Of a stretch of 64,000 bases of DNA, positions 23,659-32,421 are shown piece after piece (the stretch's first letter is position 1; the number at the start of each line of letters is the position of its first letter). Under the pieces are notes generated by a model that saw only the letters and a list, made by a program, of their open reading frames with translations, ran no database searches and was not told the origin of the DNA. A program made the position numbers and the translations under genes. Origin of the DNA: Bryobacteraceae bacterium (lineage in GTDB: Bacteria > Acidobacteriota > Terriglobia > Bryobacterales > Bryobacteraceae); NCBI GenBank assembly GCA_041394945.1, contig JAWKHH010000005.1:744001-808000 (forward strand), in the 5' to 3' direction.

Positions 23659-26064
23659 TTGGCAAGACCCCTCGGCGTCTGCCAGAATACGGAGGAAGTG
23701 CCCACCAGCCCGAAGCAGAGATTCCTCGACTACGTCGACCGGCTCGGAGAGTGGCTCCGCAATCGGACCGTATTCCAAAAAGGCCTCATTCTCGCCGCTC
23801 TCGGCATGATCGTCGTCGCCGGCTACGTCGCCCAACAATTCTCCGCACTGGTCGACGAAAAGCTCGAACTTGGGCCGTTCGCCTACACATCCAACTTCTA
23901 CGCATCGCCTCGGGCCATCGCGCGCGGTGATTCGATCAAAGCGCACAACGTCATCGCCGAGCTTCGCCAGGCCGGTTACACGCCGAACCCGAACAACCCT
24001 ACCGGCTATTACAAGCTCGACGGCGACTCGCTCGAAATCTTTCCCGGGCCGCGATCCTACTTCAAGCAGGAACCTGCCCAGGTGAAGTTCGACAAGGGCC
24101 GCATCGACCGCATCGTCACCCTCAACGACAGCCTCTCCGTCAATGAGTACATGATCGAGCCGCAGTTGATCGCCAACCTCGCCGGCGAGAACCGCGAAAA
24201 GCGCCGCATGGTGCCCTTCGAGATGATTCCGCAGGTGATGGTGAACGCGCTGATCTCGGCCGAAGACAAGCGCTTCTTCAGCCATTGGGGTTTTGATCCG
24301 TTGCGCGTAATCAAGTCCGCCTGGGTAAACTTCCGCTCCGGCGAGCGCTCCCAGGGCGGCTCCACTCTGACGATGCAACTCGCCCGCATGCTCTGGCTCA
24401 GCCAGGATAAGGTCTGGAAGCGGAAAATCACCGAAAGCCTCATCACCGCCACGCTCGAGTGGAAGCTTTCCAAGGAAGAAATCTTCGAGCACTACTGCAA
24501 CGGCATCTACCTCGGCCAGCATGAAACCTACAGCATTCATGGCTTCGGCCAGGCCGCCCGTGTCTACTTCAGTAAGGACATCGAAAACCTTACCCTGCCC
24601 GAAGCCGCGCTGCTCGCCGGCATCGTCCAGAGGCCCAGCTATTTCGTGCCGCACCGCCATCCAGAGCGCGCCGTCGCCCGGCGCAACGTCGTGCTGGACC
24701 TGATGCTCGCCAACGGCTTCATCACCCAGTCCGAACACGACGACGCCGCGAAGGCCCCGCACGGCCTACGCCCGTCGAGCGCGGACTGGGGCGAGTCGCC
24801 CTACTTCCTCGCCCTCGCCAGCCAGGAGATGGAATCGCGCCTCGGCGACAAGCTCTCGAAGACCGGCGCCTACCGCATCTACACCACGCTCGACCTCGGC
24901 CTGCAGCGCGCCGCCATGGAAGCCGTCACCAAGGGGATGCTCGATGTCGACAAGCAACTCCGGGCGCGCTTCGGCGGCCGGAAGTGGGACAAAATGGACC
25001 CGCCGCAGGCCGCCCTCATCGCGATCGATCCGAAAACCGGCGAGATCAAAGCAGCCGTTGGCGGCCGTAACTACGCCACCAGCCAGTTCAATCACCTTAC
25101 CGCCAAGCGCCAGCCCGGTTCGATCTTCAAACCGCTCGTATACGCCGCCGCGCTCAACGTGAGAACCAAGGAACGCGGCGGACCTATTACGCCCGCCAGC
25201 GTCCTGCTCGACGAACCCCGCGTTTTTCACTTCAACCGCCAGGATTACGAGCCGCACAACTACAGGGATCACTACATGGGCGAGGTGACCCTCCGTCAGG
25301 CGCTCTCCCATTCCCTCAACATCGCCACCATCAGCCTGGCCGAGGAGATCGGCTACAGCCGTGTGGTGGACCTGGCGAAGAAGGCCGGGCTCAACGACAA
25401 CATTCTGGCCACGCCTTCGATGGCGCTCGGCTCCTACGAGGCCACGCCGATCGAAATGGCCGGCGCCTACTCGATGTTCGCCAACGGCGGAGTCCACACC
25501 CGGCCGCGGTTCCTGAACATGGTGCGCTCCTCGCGCGGCGGTCCGGCGATTCTCCGCGACGAAGCCGAGCAGAATCGCGCCCTCGAGTCCCGCATCGCCT
25601 ACATGATGCGCGAGATGCTCGAGGAAGTGATGCGAAGCGGCACCGGCGCCGGAGCGCGCTCGCGCGGGTTCAATTCGCCCGCTGGCGGCAAAACCGGCAC
25701 CTCGCGCGACGGCTGGTTCGCCGGGTTCACCAGCGATCTGCTCTGCGTGGTGTGGGTCGGCTTCGACGACAACACCGAACTCGAACTCGAAGGCGCCAAA
25801 TCCGCTCTGCCCATCTGGACCGATTTCATGAAGAAGGCGGTGGCGCAGTCGAAGTACTACGCGCGGCCGTTCGATTCCGCTCCGTCCGGCCTGATCAGCT
25901 TGAGCATCGATCCCGAGTCCGGCTATCCCGCCGGCCCGAACTGCCCAACCAAACGCTACGACCATTTCCTTTCGGGCCAGGAACCGCGCGGCGTCTGCCC
26001 GCTGCACTCCGGCGGAGGCGACCTTCCGCTCGTGAAAGTGTCCGCCCCGGGAGCCACTCATTGA
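23659..26064 (+). CDS. class A penicillin-binding protein (PBP1B-like)
   Basis: 801 residues from the longest start. A single membrane anchor lies near residues 42-62. A UB2H-like region (FYASPRAIARGDSIKAHNVIAELRQAGY) as in PBP1B follows. The GT51 glycosyltransferase (about 180-360) has EDKRFFSHWGFDPLRV, containing the catalytic Glu, and SQGGSTLTMQLAR. The transpeptidase (about 440-740) has SIFK (SxxK), SHSLN (SxN) and KTGTSRD (KTG). It polymerises and cross-links peptidoglycan at the outer face of the inner membrane. The start is unsure: TTG at 23659, or GTG at 23698, where GGAGGA is only one base away. Overlaps the RlpA-like gene by TTGA. Confidence 0.93.
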   Translation: MARPLGVCQNTEEVPTSPKQRFLDYVDRLGEWLRNRTVFQKGLILAALGMIVVAGYVAQQFSALVDEKLELGPFAYTSNFYASPRAIARGDSIKAHNVIAELRQAGYTPNPNNPTGYYKLDGDSLEIFPGPRSYFKQEPAQVKFDKGRIDRIVTLNDSLSVNEYMIEPQLIANLAGENREKRRMVPFEMIPQVMVNALISAEDKRFFSHWGFDPLRVIKSAWVNFRSGERSQGGSTLTMQLARMLWLSQDKVWKRKITESLITATLEWKLSKEEIFEHYCNGIYLGQHETYSIHGFGQAARVYFSKDIENLTLPEAALLAGIVQRPSYFVPHRHPERAVARRNVVLDLMLANGFITQSEHDDAAKAPHGLRPSSADWGESPYFLALASQEMESRLGDKLSKTGAYRIYTTLDLGLQRAAMEAVTKGMLDVDKQLRARFGGRKWDKMDPPQAALIAIDPKTGEIKAAVGGRNYATSQFNHLTAKRQPGSIFKPLVYAAALNVRTKERGGPITPASVLLDEPRVFHFNRQDYEPHNYRDHYMGEVTLRQALSHSLNIATISLAEEIGYSRVVDLAKKAGLNDNILATPSMALGSYEATPIEMAGAYSMFANGGVHTRPRFLNMVRSSRGGPAILRDEAEQNRALESRIAYMMREMLEEVMRSGTGAGARSRGFNSPAGGKTGTSRDGWFAGFTSDLLCVVWVGFDDNTELELEGAKSALPIWTDFMKKAVAQSKYYARPFDSAPSGLISLSIDPESGYPAGPNCPTKRYDHFLSGQEPRGVCPLHSGGGDLPLVKVSAPGATH

Positions 26065-26501
26065 GCCGCTTCCTGGCGCTTCTGCTTGCTCTCGCCATCC
26101 TGCCCGTCTCCGCGCAGGATGACGACAAGCCGTCCCCGGTGCCGCAGCGCGGACGCAGGACGACGAAGCTGATCCCGATTCCCGACTATCAGGTCGGCAA
26201 CAGCGAAGGCGGCGTCGCCGTGTACTTTTCCCGCTCGATGAACGGACGCAAGTCGGCGAGCGGCGAGCCCCTCGACGGCGATTCACTCACCGCCGCTCAC
26301 CCGCTCTATCCATTCGGTTCGATCGTCCGCGTCACCAACAACGCAACCGGCGAAGCCGTGGAAGTCCGCATCGTGGACCGTATCTCGGCGTCCGCGAACA
26401 AGGTGATCTCGGTGAGCCACGCGGCGGCCGAGCAGTTGAGCATCATCAAGAACGGCTCCGCCGAAGTCACCGTCAAACTCGTCGCCCTCGCCGCCCGTTA
26501 G
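26061..26501 (+). CDS. RlpA-like double-psi beta-barrel protein
   Basis: About 146 residues. The TTG start overlaps the TGA of the PBP gene (26061-26064), so the two are coupled. A signal peptide (MSRFLALLLALAILPVSAQ) leads to a double-psi beta-barrel with the RlpA pattern: GVAVYFSRSMNGRKSASGE, SLTAAHPLYPFGSIVRVTNNATGEAVEVRIVDR and SHAAAEQL. RlpA proteins act on denuded peptidoglycan strands at the septum. The usual WYG is replaced by YFS and the DRGP motif is VDRIS, so lytic activity is uncertain. Longer upstream readings overlap the PBP gene. Confidence 0.8.
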   Translation: MSRFLALLLALAILPVSAQDDDKPSPVPQRGRRTTKLIPIPDYQVGNSEGGVAVYFSRSMNGRKSASGEPLDGDSLTAAHPLYPFGSIVRVTNNATGEAVEVRIVDRISASANKVISVSHAAAEQLSIIKNGSAEVTVKLVALAAR

Positions 26502-26545
26502 CTCTCTGGGACTCCCGCCGATCGGCAATAATAGGTGGACGCACC

Positions 26546-27121
26546 ATGGCCAGCGACACCCCTGGCGACATCACCCGCCTCCTTCGCGATTTGCAGGCCG
26601 GGAAAGGCGACGCCGAGTCCTCTCTCCTCGAAGTGGTCTATCCGGAACTCCGAAAGCGCGCCGCCAGGTATCTGCGCGGCGAGCGCGCCAACCACACCTT
26701 GCAGCCCACTGAGCTCGTGAACGAGGTTTATATTGATCTGATGGGCAATCAAGGCGGCGACTGGAAGGACCGCACGCACTTCTTCGCCGTTGCCTCCATC
26801 GCGATGCGGCGCATCCTCGTCGACTACGCCCGCCGCCGTAAGGCCGCAAAGCGCGAAGGTCAGCGCGCCCGCGTCGAGTTGACCGACTGGCTGGTCGTTT
26901 CCCCGAACCGCCTCGAAGAGATCACCGCCGTGGACGAAGCCCTTCGCGAACTTGCCGGCCGCGACCCCCGTGGCGCACGGGTCGTCGAAATGCGGTACTA
27001 CGGCGGGCTCACCGAGGACGAGATCGCACAGGTCCTCGCAGTGAGCCCGCGAACCGTCAAGCGGGATTGGAAGCTCGCCAAGGCGTGGCTCGCTGGCGAA
27101 CTCGGCGCCGCGGGCGCCTGA
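26546..27121 (+). CDS. ECF sigma factor (TIGR02999-like)
   Basis: 191 residues. Starts with DITRLLRDLQAGKGDAESSLLEVVYPELRKRAARYLRGER, then HTLQPTELVNEVYIDLMG, FFAVASIAMRRILVDYARRRKAAKR (region 2) and LAGRDPRGARVVEMRYYGGLTEDEIAQVLAVSPRTVKRDWKLAKAWL (region 4 helix-turn-helix). This is the subfamily abundant in acidobacteria and planctomycetes, often linked to Ser/Thr kinases. No anti-sigma gene is adjacent. It ends a few bases from the convergent hypothetical gene. Confidence 0.93.
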   Translation: MASDTPGDITRLLRDLQAGKGDAESSLLEVVYPELRKRAARYLRGERANHTLQPTELVNEVYIDLMGNQGGDWKDRTHFFAVASIAMRRILVDYARRRKAAKREGQRARVELTDWLVVSPNRLEEITAVDEALRELAGRDPRGARVVEMRYYGGLTEDEIAQVLAVSPRTVKRDWKLAKAWLAGELGAAGA

Positions 27122-27127
27122 ACCGCC

Positions 27128-27580
27128 CTACTTCTCGTACTCCAGCGTCACCTCCGCGGATCCGGTGAACTCCACCTTGTCTTTGGTTTGCTTCACCGTC
27201 ACCTTCTTGATCGACCCGCTCTTTTCCATCACGTAGTTGAAGTCTCTGCTCTTCGTGCACGCCTTGCTCACCGTGACCGAGAAGGCAGCCGTTTCCAGGT
27301 CGCACGTGATCTTCCCGCGCCCTTTGGTGTCGATCTTGACCGACTTGACGTTGGCAACGTCGAAGGCTGCCTTCGCGCCCTCAGCGGTGACTACATACAG
27401 CGCCGTGGGCGCGTATGGCGCGTCGTGCTTCTTGTCCTTGGGATCCATGATTTCGTCCAGGCTGTCCGTTGACTTCAGCTTTGTGTCGAGACCCGCGGTT
27501 CTCCTGGGTTTGGGAAACAGCGGTCCGCCGTCATCGATAATGACCGCGCCCCCATCAGTCTTCTGCCCTTTCTTGGCCAT
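27128..27580 (-). CDS. hypothetical protein, cytoplasmic
   Basis: 150 residues from MAKKGQKTDGG. I do not recognise a family. It is hydrophilic, Lys/Asp-rich, lacks a signal peptide and ends in alternating beta-strand-like segments (VTVKQTKDKVEFTGSAEVTLEYEK). Two cysteines (ITCDLE and KACTKS). Chosen start: an AAAGG element lies about 9 bases before this ATG, whereas it directly abuts the alternative at 27589. Lys-rich and lower in Ala than its neighbours. It lies between an ECF sigma gene and a Ser/Thr kinase gene, with no evidence of a link. Confidence 0.65.
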   Translation of the reverse strand: MAKKGQKTDGGAVIIDDGGPLFPKPRRTAGLDTKLKSTDSLDEIMDPKDKKHDAPYAPTALYVVTAEGAKAAFDVANVKSVKIDTKGRGKITCDLETAAFSVTVSKACTKSRDFNYVMEKSGSIKKVTVKQTKDKVEFTGSAEVTLEYEK

Positions 27581-27652
27581 GCTTACCATCCTTTCTCAAT
27601 CTCGCGATTAGACCGCTAGTTCGTATGCGAAAAACGAGCGCAAAACGAGCCA

Positions 27653-30600
27653 CTACCGCAACAGCGATTTCACATCCGGCCGCCCCACATACCCCGCCAC
27701 CCCCTCCGCCCCCCAACTCCGCCGCAACTCCTCAAGCGCCGCCCGCTGCGCCGGACCATGCTCCACACCACCACCCATCGCCCGCCGGCACCGCCAGATC
27801 GCCTCCCAGTTCTGCCGCGGCTCGAAGAACTGCAGCGCCTCCCCGGCCGCGGCCCGATCGCCCGATGCCTCCGCGAACAACAGCCGCCCGCGTGCCGCCC
27901 AGTACGCCCCGCCTTCGTGATCGAACGCCGCGATCGCCCGGCGCACGTCCGCCTCCCGGCCCCCGTTGCGAAAGGTCGCCAGCGCCTCAATCAGCGCCGC
28001 CTGACGGTCCTCGTTGCCGTCGCCATGCACAGCGCCGGCGCGCCGCGCAGCCACGGCGGCTGCCTTCCAGTCCCCCTGCATGTACGCCATCTCGGACTCC
28101 GCCAGCGTCAGGTTCGCCCTCACCTGCGCCTGATTTCCCGGAGCCCGGTCCGCCCACCGCCGCGCTTCCGCCATGTCACTTCGCGCCTCCGGGAACTGCC
28201 CCAGCCAACCCCGCACCCGTGCTCGCGACGCGAGAATGTGCGCCGCCCGGTAGCCGCCGCGAAGATCCCCGAATAACTCTAGCGCCCGCGACTGCGCCGT
28301 CACCGCCGCCGGCCACTGTCCCGTCTCGGTCAGCACCGCCGCCATGAACCCATACGCCAGCCCGTGCTGTTCCCGATCCCCCAATTGCTCACCCCGTTCG
28401 AGCGCCTCCTGCAGCGTCCGCCGCGCCTCGTCGTAATGCGCCAATTGCGTCTGCACCCCGCCCAGCAGCAACAGCCCCTGCATCGTCTCCCGCTGATGGC
28501 CTCCGTCGCGAAAGTACGGCAGCGCCCGATCGATCTGCGCCAGCGCCTTGGCCGGCCTGCCGTACTGCACGTATAGCGACGCCAGCGAAAGCCCGGCCCG
28601 TGCCTCGCTGAAGTCCGCTCGCCCTGTCCGGGCCGCCTGCAGGCCCTGCAGAAAATACCGCTCCGCCGCCTCCCGCTCGTCCCGCAACAAGTGCGCATTC
28701 CCGAGATCCAGCAGCCCCACCGCCGCCGTGGCGTCCATCCGGTACTCCGCTGCCGTCCGCACCGCCTGCTCGGCCACCTCGCGCGATCGTGCCAGGTCCC
28801 CCGCATTGCGATACGCCAGCGCCTGCACCAGTCGCAGCCGGATCTGCGAATAGCGATTCCCCGTGCTCTCCGCGATGGCCAAACCCCGTTTGGCCATCGC
28901 CAGCGCCTCGGCCGGCTTGCGGATCCGCGCCAGAAACCGGGCGTGGTGCCACAGCACGCCGGTAACGCCGTCCTGGTTGCTCGCCGCCCGGAACAACCGC
29001 TCCGCCGCCGCGAACTCCTCGCCCGCCTGCGCCGGCTTCTGCTCCTGGTTGTAAACGATCGCCAGCCGAAGGTGCGCCCCGGCATGCGTCGAATCGAGCT
29101 TCAGCGCCTCCTCCAGGTTCTTCCGCGTCGCCGCTAGGTCCTGCCGCTTTTGTTCGATCCACGCCAACTGAACGTGCGCTGCGGCACGTTCGCGAATGGT
29201 CCGGGCAGCCGCCGCCAACTGGCTGGCTGCCTCGATCGCCCCCGCCAAGTCCCGCGCCAACAGCCGCTCGAAGGTCCGTACCCGCAGCCGGTCTCCGGAG
29301 CCGAACCTTGCCGCCTGCACAGCCGACATCGCCTTCAGCATCGCCTCCTTGGCGCTGCTCGGGTCGTCCAACTCGGCATCGGCGGCTGCCAGGTAGGCAT
29401 GCGCCGGCGCGTATCCCGGATCCACCGAAACCGCCTGCTCCAACGCCTTTCGCGACGCCTCGTACGTCATCGAAAGCGCCGAATCCACGCCCTTTTCGTA
29501 CCACGACACCGCCTCCGGCTTCGGCGTGTACTCACCGCCCGGCCAAAAGATCCCTCCGACTGCGGCAGTGGCGGCAACCGCCGATCCCACCGCGACCTGC
29601 CTCCGCCCCAGCCGCATTCGCGCCGCCGGACCGCTTCCCCGCGCAAAATGAGCCGCGATCTCTCCCGCCGTCGCGAAACGCCGATCCGCCTCCGGTTGCA
29701 AGCATCGCTCGATGGCCGATGCCCACCGCCCGCCCGCCTCCGGCGCCTCCGCCCGCACATCGGGAATGCGGCCCCCGCGCTGCATCGCCGAGTTCAGCAC
29801 GTTCGAATCGTCGAACGGGAGCTTCCCCGCCGCCATCTCGTACATGACGATTCCGAACGAGTAGATATCGGAGGCCGCGGTCACCGGAGCCCCGCGCATC
29901 TGCTCCGGCGACATGTAACCAACGGTGCCGGCAAGCTGCGTGGTCGAGACCGCCGTATCGGCCGAAGCCGTCGCGGCCATCGCACCCGTGGCGCGCGCCA
30001 GCCCGAAATCGGTGATCACCGCCCGGCCGCCCACAAGCATCACGTTCGCGCTCTTGAAGTCGCGATGGATCACACCCGCCTCGTGCGCCGCGTCCAAGCC
30101 GAGCGCCATCTGCCGGATCAGCGGAACCGCCGCCTCGGCGCGAAGCCGCCCATCCCGCCGAAGCCGCGCCGCCAGCGTCTCCCCAACCAGCAGTTCCATC
30201 GTGAAGTAGTGAATTCCGCGGTCGACGCCTACCTCGTACACGCGGCATACGTTCGGATGGGTAACCCGGCGTGCCGCCGTAATCTCTTTCTGAAATCGCT
30301 CCAGCACGCGCCGGTCCGCCGCCAGATCCGGCCGGATGGTCTTGAATGCGATCGCCTCCCGGAGCAGCCTGTCGTGCGCTTCGTAGACCTCTCCCATCCC
30401 GCCGCGCCCCAGCAGACCTTTGATCTCGTAACGCTGGGCCACCACGTCTCCGTCGCCCAGGCTGCGTCCCGGCTCGATCAATGGTTCTTCCAGGAAATCG
30501 CCCGCCGAATCCGAAAGGCGGAGCAGGCGTTCTACTTCCGCACGGGTTTCCCCATCGCCCCCGCAAAGCGCATCGAGCACGCGCACACGTTCCACCGGGT

Positions 30601-30658
30601 CAAGGTCAACGACGGCGTCGAAGACCTCCCTCACCCGCTCCCATCGTTCGGGACTCAT
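27653..30658 (-). CDS. Ser/Thr protein kinase with C-terminal TPR repeats
   Basis: About 1001 residues. Starts MSPERWERVREVFDAVVDLDP, the N-terminal helix usual in acidobacterial kinases of this type. Kinase domain about 75-345: GLLGRGGMGEVYEA (Gly loop), Lys in AIAFKTIRP, HRDFKSANVML (catalytic loop) and DFGLARA. A hydrophobic stretch near 375-392 (VAVGSAVAATAAVGGIFW) is a likely membrane span. The remaining ~600 residues are TPR-like helical repeats (APAHAYLAAADAEL, AQALAYRNAGDLARSREVAEQA). It should phosphorylate proteins in response to signals read by the TPR region. Substrates unknown. A GTG at 30712 is an alternative start. Confidence 0.92.
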   Translation of the reverse strand: MSPERWERVREVFDAVVDLDPVERVRVLDALCGGDGETRAEVERLLRLSDSAGDFLEEPLIEPGRSLGDGDVVAQRYEIKGLLGRGGMGEVYEAHDRLLREAIAFKTIRPDLAADRRVLERFQKEITAARRVTHPNVCRVYEVGVDRGIHYFTMELLVGETLAARLRRDGRLRAEAAVPLIRQMALGLDAAHEAGVIHRDFKSANVMLVGGRAVITDFGLARATGAMAATASADTAVSTTQLAGTVGYMSPEQMRGAPVTAASDIYSFGIVMYEMAAGKLPFDDSNVLNSAMQRGGRIPDVRAEAPEAGGRWASAIERCLQPEADRRFATAGEIAAHFARGSGPAARMRLGRRQVAVGSAVAATAAVGGIFWPGGEYTPKPEAVSWYEKGVDSALSMTYEASRKALEQAVSVDPGYAPAHAYLAAADAELDDPSSAKEAMLKAMSAVQAARFGSGDRLRVRTFERLLARDLAGAIEAASQLAAAARTIRERAAAHVQLAWIEQKRQDLAATRKNLEEALKLDSTHAGAHLRLAIVYNQEQKPAQAGEEFAAAERLFRAASNQDGVTGVLWHHARFLARIRKPAEALAMAKRGLAIAESTGNRYSQIRLRLVQALAYRNAGDLARSREVAEQAVRTAAEYRMDATAAVGLLDLGNAHLLRDEREAAERYFLQGLQAARTGRADFSEARAGLSLASLYVQYGRPAKALAQIDRALPYFRDGGHQRETMQGLLLLGGVQTQLAHYDEARRTLQEALERGEQLGDREQHGLAYGFMAAVLTETGQWPAAVTAQSRALELFGDLRGGYRAAHILASRARVRGWLGQFPEARSDMAEARRWADRAPGNQAQVRANLTLAESEMAYMQGDWKAAAVAARRAGAVHGDGNEDRQAALIEALATFRNGGREADVRRAIAAFDHEGGAYWAARGRLLFAEASGDRAAAGEALQFFEPRQNWEAIWRCRRAMGGGVEHGPAQRAALEELRRSWGAEGVAGYVGRPDVKSLLR

Positions 30659-30741
30659 GAGCCCAGTGGACCTCTGCAATGCCTGTCGCTTTCCGCGACA
30701 ATGATCCTCCACTCTACCACCGGGTCGTAACTTCCGCTAAC

Positions 30742-31089
30742 CTAACTTGCCCGCAACACCCGCTTCACGCCCCGCCGCAGCGTATCCCAATGTTCGATAC
30801 GTCCCGCCAGCTCCCGGCGTCCTTCTTTCGTCAACTCATACACCCGCGCCCGCCGCCCCGCCTCCGTCTTCACCCATCGCGACGCCACCAGCCCCTGCCG
30901 CTCCAGCCGGTGCAGCGCCGGATACAACGACCCGTCTTCCACCCGCAGTAACCCCTCCGACGCCGTCTCCACATATTGCGCGATCCCAAACCCGTGCTGC
31001 GCGCCCCGTTGCAGCGTCTTTAACACCAGCAGGTCCAGCGTGCCCAGCAGGATGTGCGTGGCCTGCTCCGGACCCTTTGCCGCCTTCAT
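30742..31089 (-). CDS. PadR-family transcriptional regulator
   Basis: 115 residues, the short PadR type: LLGTLDLLVLKTLQRGAQHGFGIAQYVETASEGLLRVEDGSLYPALHRLERQGLVASRWVKTEAGRRARVYELTKEGRREL, a winged helix with the conserved Y/G of the recognition region, then a C-terminal helix for dimerisation. The ATG overlaps the TGA of the amino-acid permease gene (ATGA, 31086-31089). Whether it controls that transporter cannot be seen. Confidence 0.92.
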   Translation of the reverse strand: MKAAKGPEQATHILLGTLDLLVLKTLQRGAQHGFGIAQYVETASEGLLRVEDGSLYPALHRLERQGLVASRWVKTEAGRRARVYELTKEGRRELAGRIEHWDTLRRGVKRVLRAS

Positions 31090-32417
31090 CGCTTCAGCCA
31101 CCAATAGTAAGGGATGCCCGCCAGCATCAGCCCCACGCCGATCAAAGCCGAAACCGGCGTCGTCACCGCCGTGTTCACCAGCAGCCACGCCGTCACCAGC
31201 AGAAACACCACCGGAACCACCGGATACCCCGGCACGCGAAACGGACGCGGAGCATCGGGCATCTTCCGCCGAAGCACGATCACCGCCGCCGTCGTCAGCC
31301 CGTAGAACAGCCACAGCGCGAAAATCGCCCAATCGGTCAGCTTGTCGTAACTCCCCGATAGCGCCAGCAGGCTCGAAAGCGCCGTGATGTACACCGCCGA
31401 CCGCACCGGCACGCCGTTCGCCGACAGCTTCCCGAGCACCTGAAAATACAGGCCGTCGCGAGCCATCGCGTAAGGCACTCGCATCGTCGCCGTCAATCCG
31501 GAATGAAGCGCCCCCGCCGACGACACCAGCATTCCGATCGCCATCAGCCCCGCCACGCCCGCGCCGAAGATCCGCGTTAGCGCTTCGGTCGCCACTGAAG
31601 ACGACAACGAAACACTCGCCACTTCCCGCGGCGTCAGCACATAGTAGTAAGCGATGTTCGCCGAAACATATACCGTGGCCACTACTCCCAGAGCGATCAG
31701 AAACCCCCGCGAGATATTCCGCTCCGGATTCCGGACCTCGCCCGCCACCGGCGTCAGGTTCGCCCATCCCTGGTATCCCCACAACGCGCCGAGCATCGCC
31801 GCCGCCACTCCCGCCATTCCGCCGCGCGCCGCCTCAGGAACGCTCGCGCACGCGCCGCCTGCTCCTGAAAGCGCATAGTTGGCCCAGTCCCCGCGGCCCC
31901 ACAACACGATCACCGCCGCCAGTCCGGCCACGAACAGCACCTTCACCACCGTGAACGTCGCCGCGATCGCACCCGTCGTCTTCACCGGCGCCGCGTTCAC
32001 CAGCATGGAAATCCACAGCGCCACGACCGATCCCAGCGCCAGCCGCCCCTCGAGCATCCCGCCCGTCGCGATGTTGAAGAAAATCGCCGTCGATACCGAC
32101 TGCGCCGCGAGCGACCCGGCCCGCGAAATCAGAATGTAAGTCCACCCGTACAGAAACCCCATCCGCTCGCCGTAAGCCGTCCGCAGGAACACATACTCGC
32201 CGCCGGCCTCCGGCATCATCGCCGTCAGCTCCGAATAACACAGCGCCCCCGCCAGCACTAGCAGCGCCGCCCCGATCCACACCGCGATCACCACTGGCGC
32301 CGACTCCACGTTACAGGTCATCACGCGAGCCTTCAGAAACACGCCCGTCCCAATAATATTGGCGATATTGATCGAAACCGCGCCCGCCAGCCCCAGTCCA
32401 CGGATCAGTTGCGCCAT
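31086..32417 (-). CDS. APC-superfamily amino acid permease
   Basis: 443 residues with about 12 membrane segments. The N-terminal GLAGAVSINIANIIGTGVFLKARVM holds the unwound TM1 motif (GTGVF). CYSELTAMMPEAGGEYVFLRTAYGERMGFLYGW is the TM2-TM3 signature of amino-acid/polyamine/organocation carriers, closest to the LAT-type branch. Substrate unknown. It starts 4 bases after the stop of the DUF3604-like gene and its own stop overlaps the PadR start. Confidence 0.9.
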   Translation of the reverse strand: MAQLIRGLGLAGAVSINIANIIGTGVFLKARVMTCNVESAPVVIAVWIGAALLVLAGALCYSELTAMMPEAGGEYVFLRTAYGERMGFLYGWTYILISRAGSLAAQSVSTAIFFNIATGGMLEGRLALGSVVALWISMLVNAAPVKTTGAIAATFTVVKVLFVAGLAAVIVLWGRGDWANYALSGAGGACASVPEAARGGMAGVAAAMLGALWGYQGWANLTPVAGEVRNPERNISRGFLIALGVVATVYVSANIAYYYVLTPREVASVSLSSSVATEALTRIFGAGVAGLMAIGMLVSSAGALHSGLTATMRVPYAMARDGLYFQVLGKLSANGVPVRSAVYITALSSLLALSGSYDKLTDWAIFALWLFYGLTTAAVIVLRRKMPDAPRPFRVPGYPVVPVVFLLVTAWLLVNTAVTTPVSALIGVGLMLAGIPYYWWLKR

Positions 32418-32421
32418 ACGA

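Noticed and set aside
22846..24762. 638-residue minus-strand open frame
   Set aside because: Antisense to the YqaA-like and PBP genes, both of which have clear catalytic or family motifs.
30742..31782. 346-residue reading of the PadR frame
   Set aside because: Everything above 31089 is a Gly/Arg-rich shadow inside the permease gene; the PadR start with ATGA overlap is clear.
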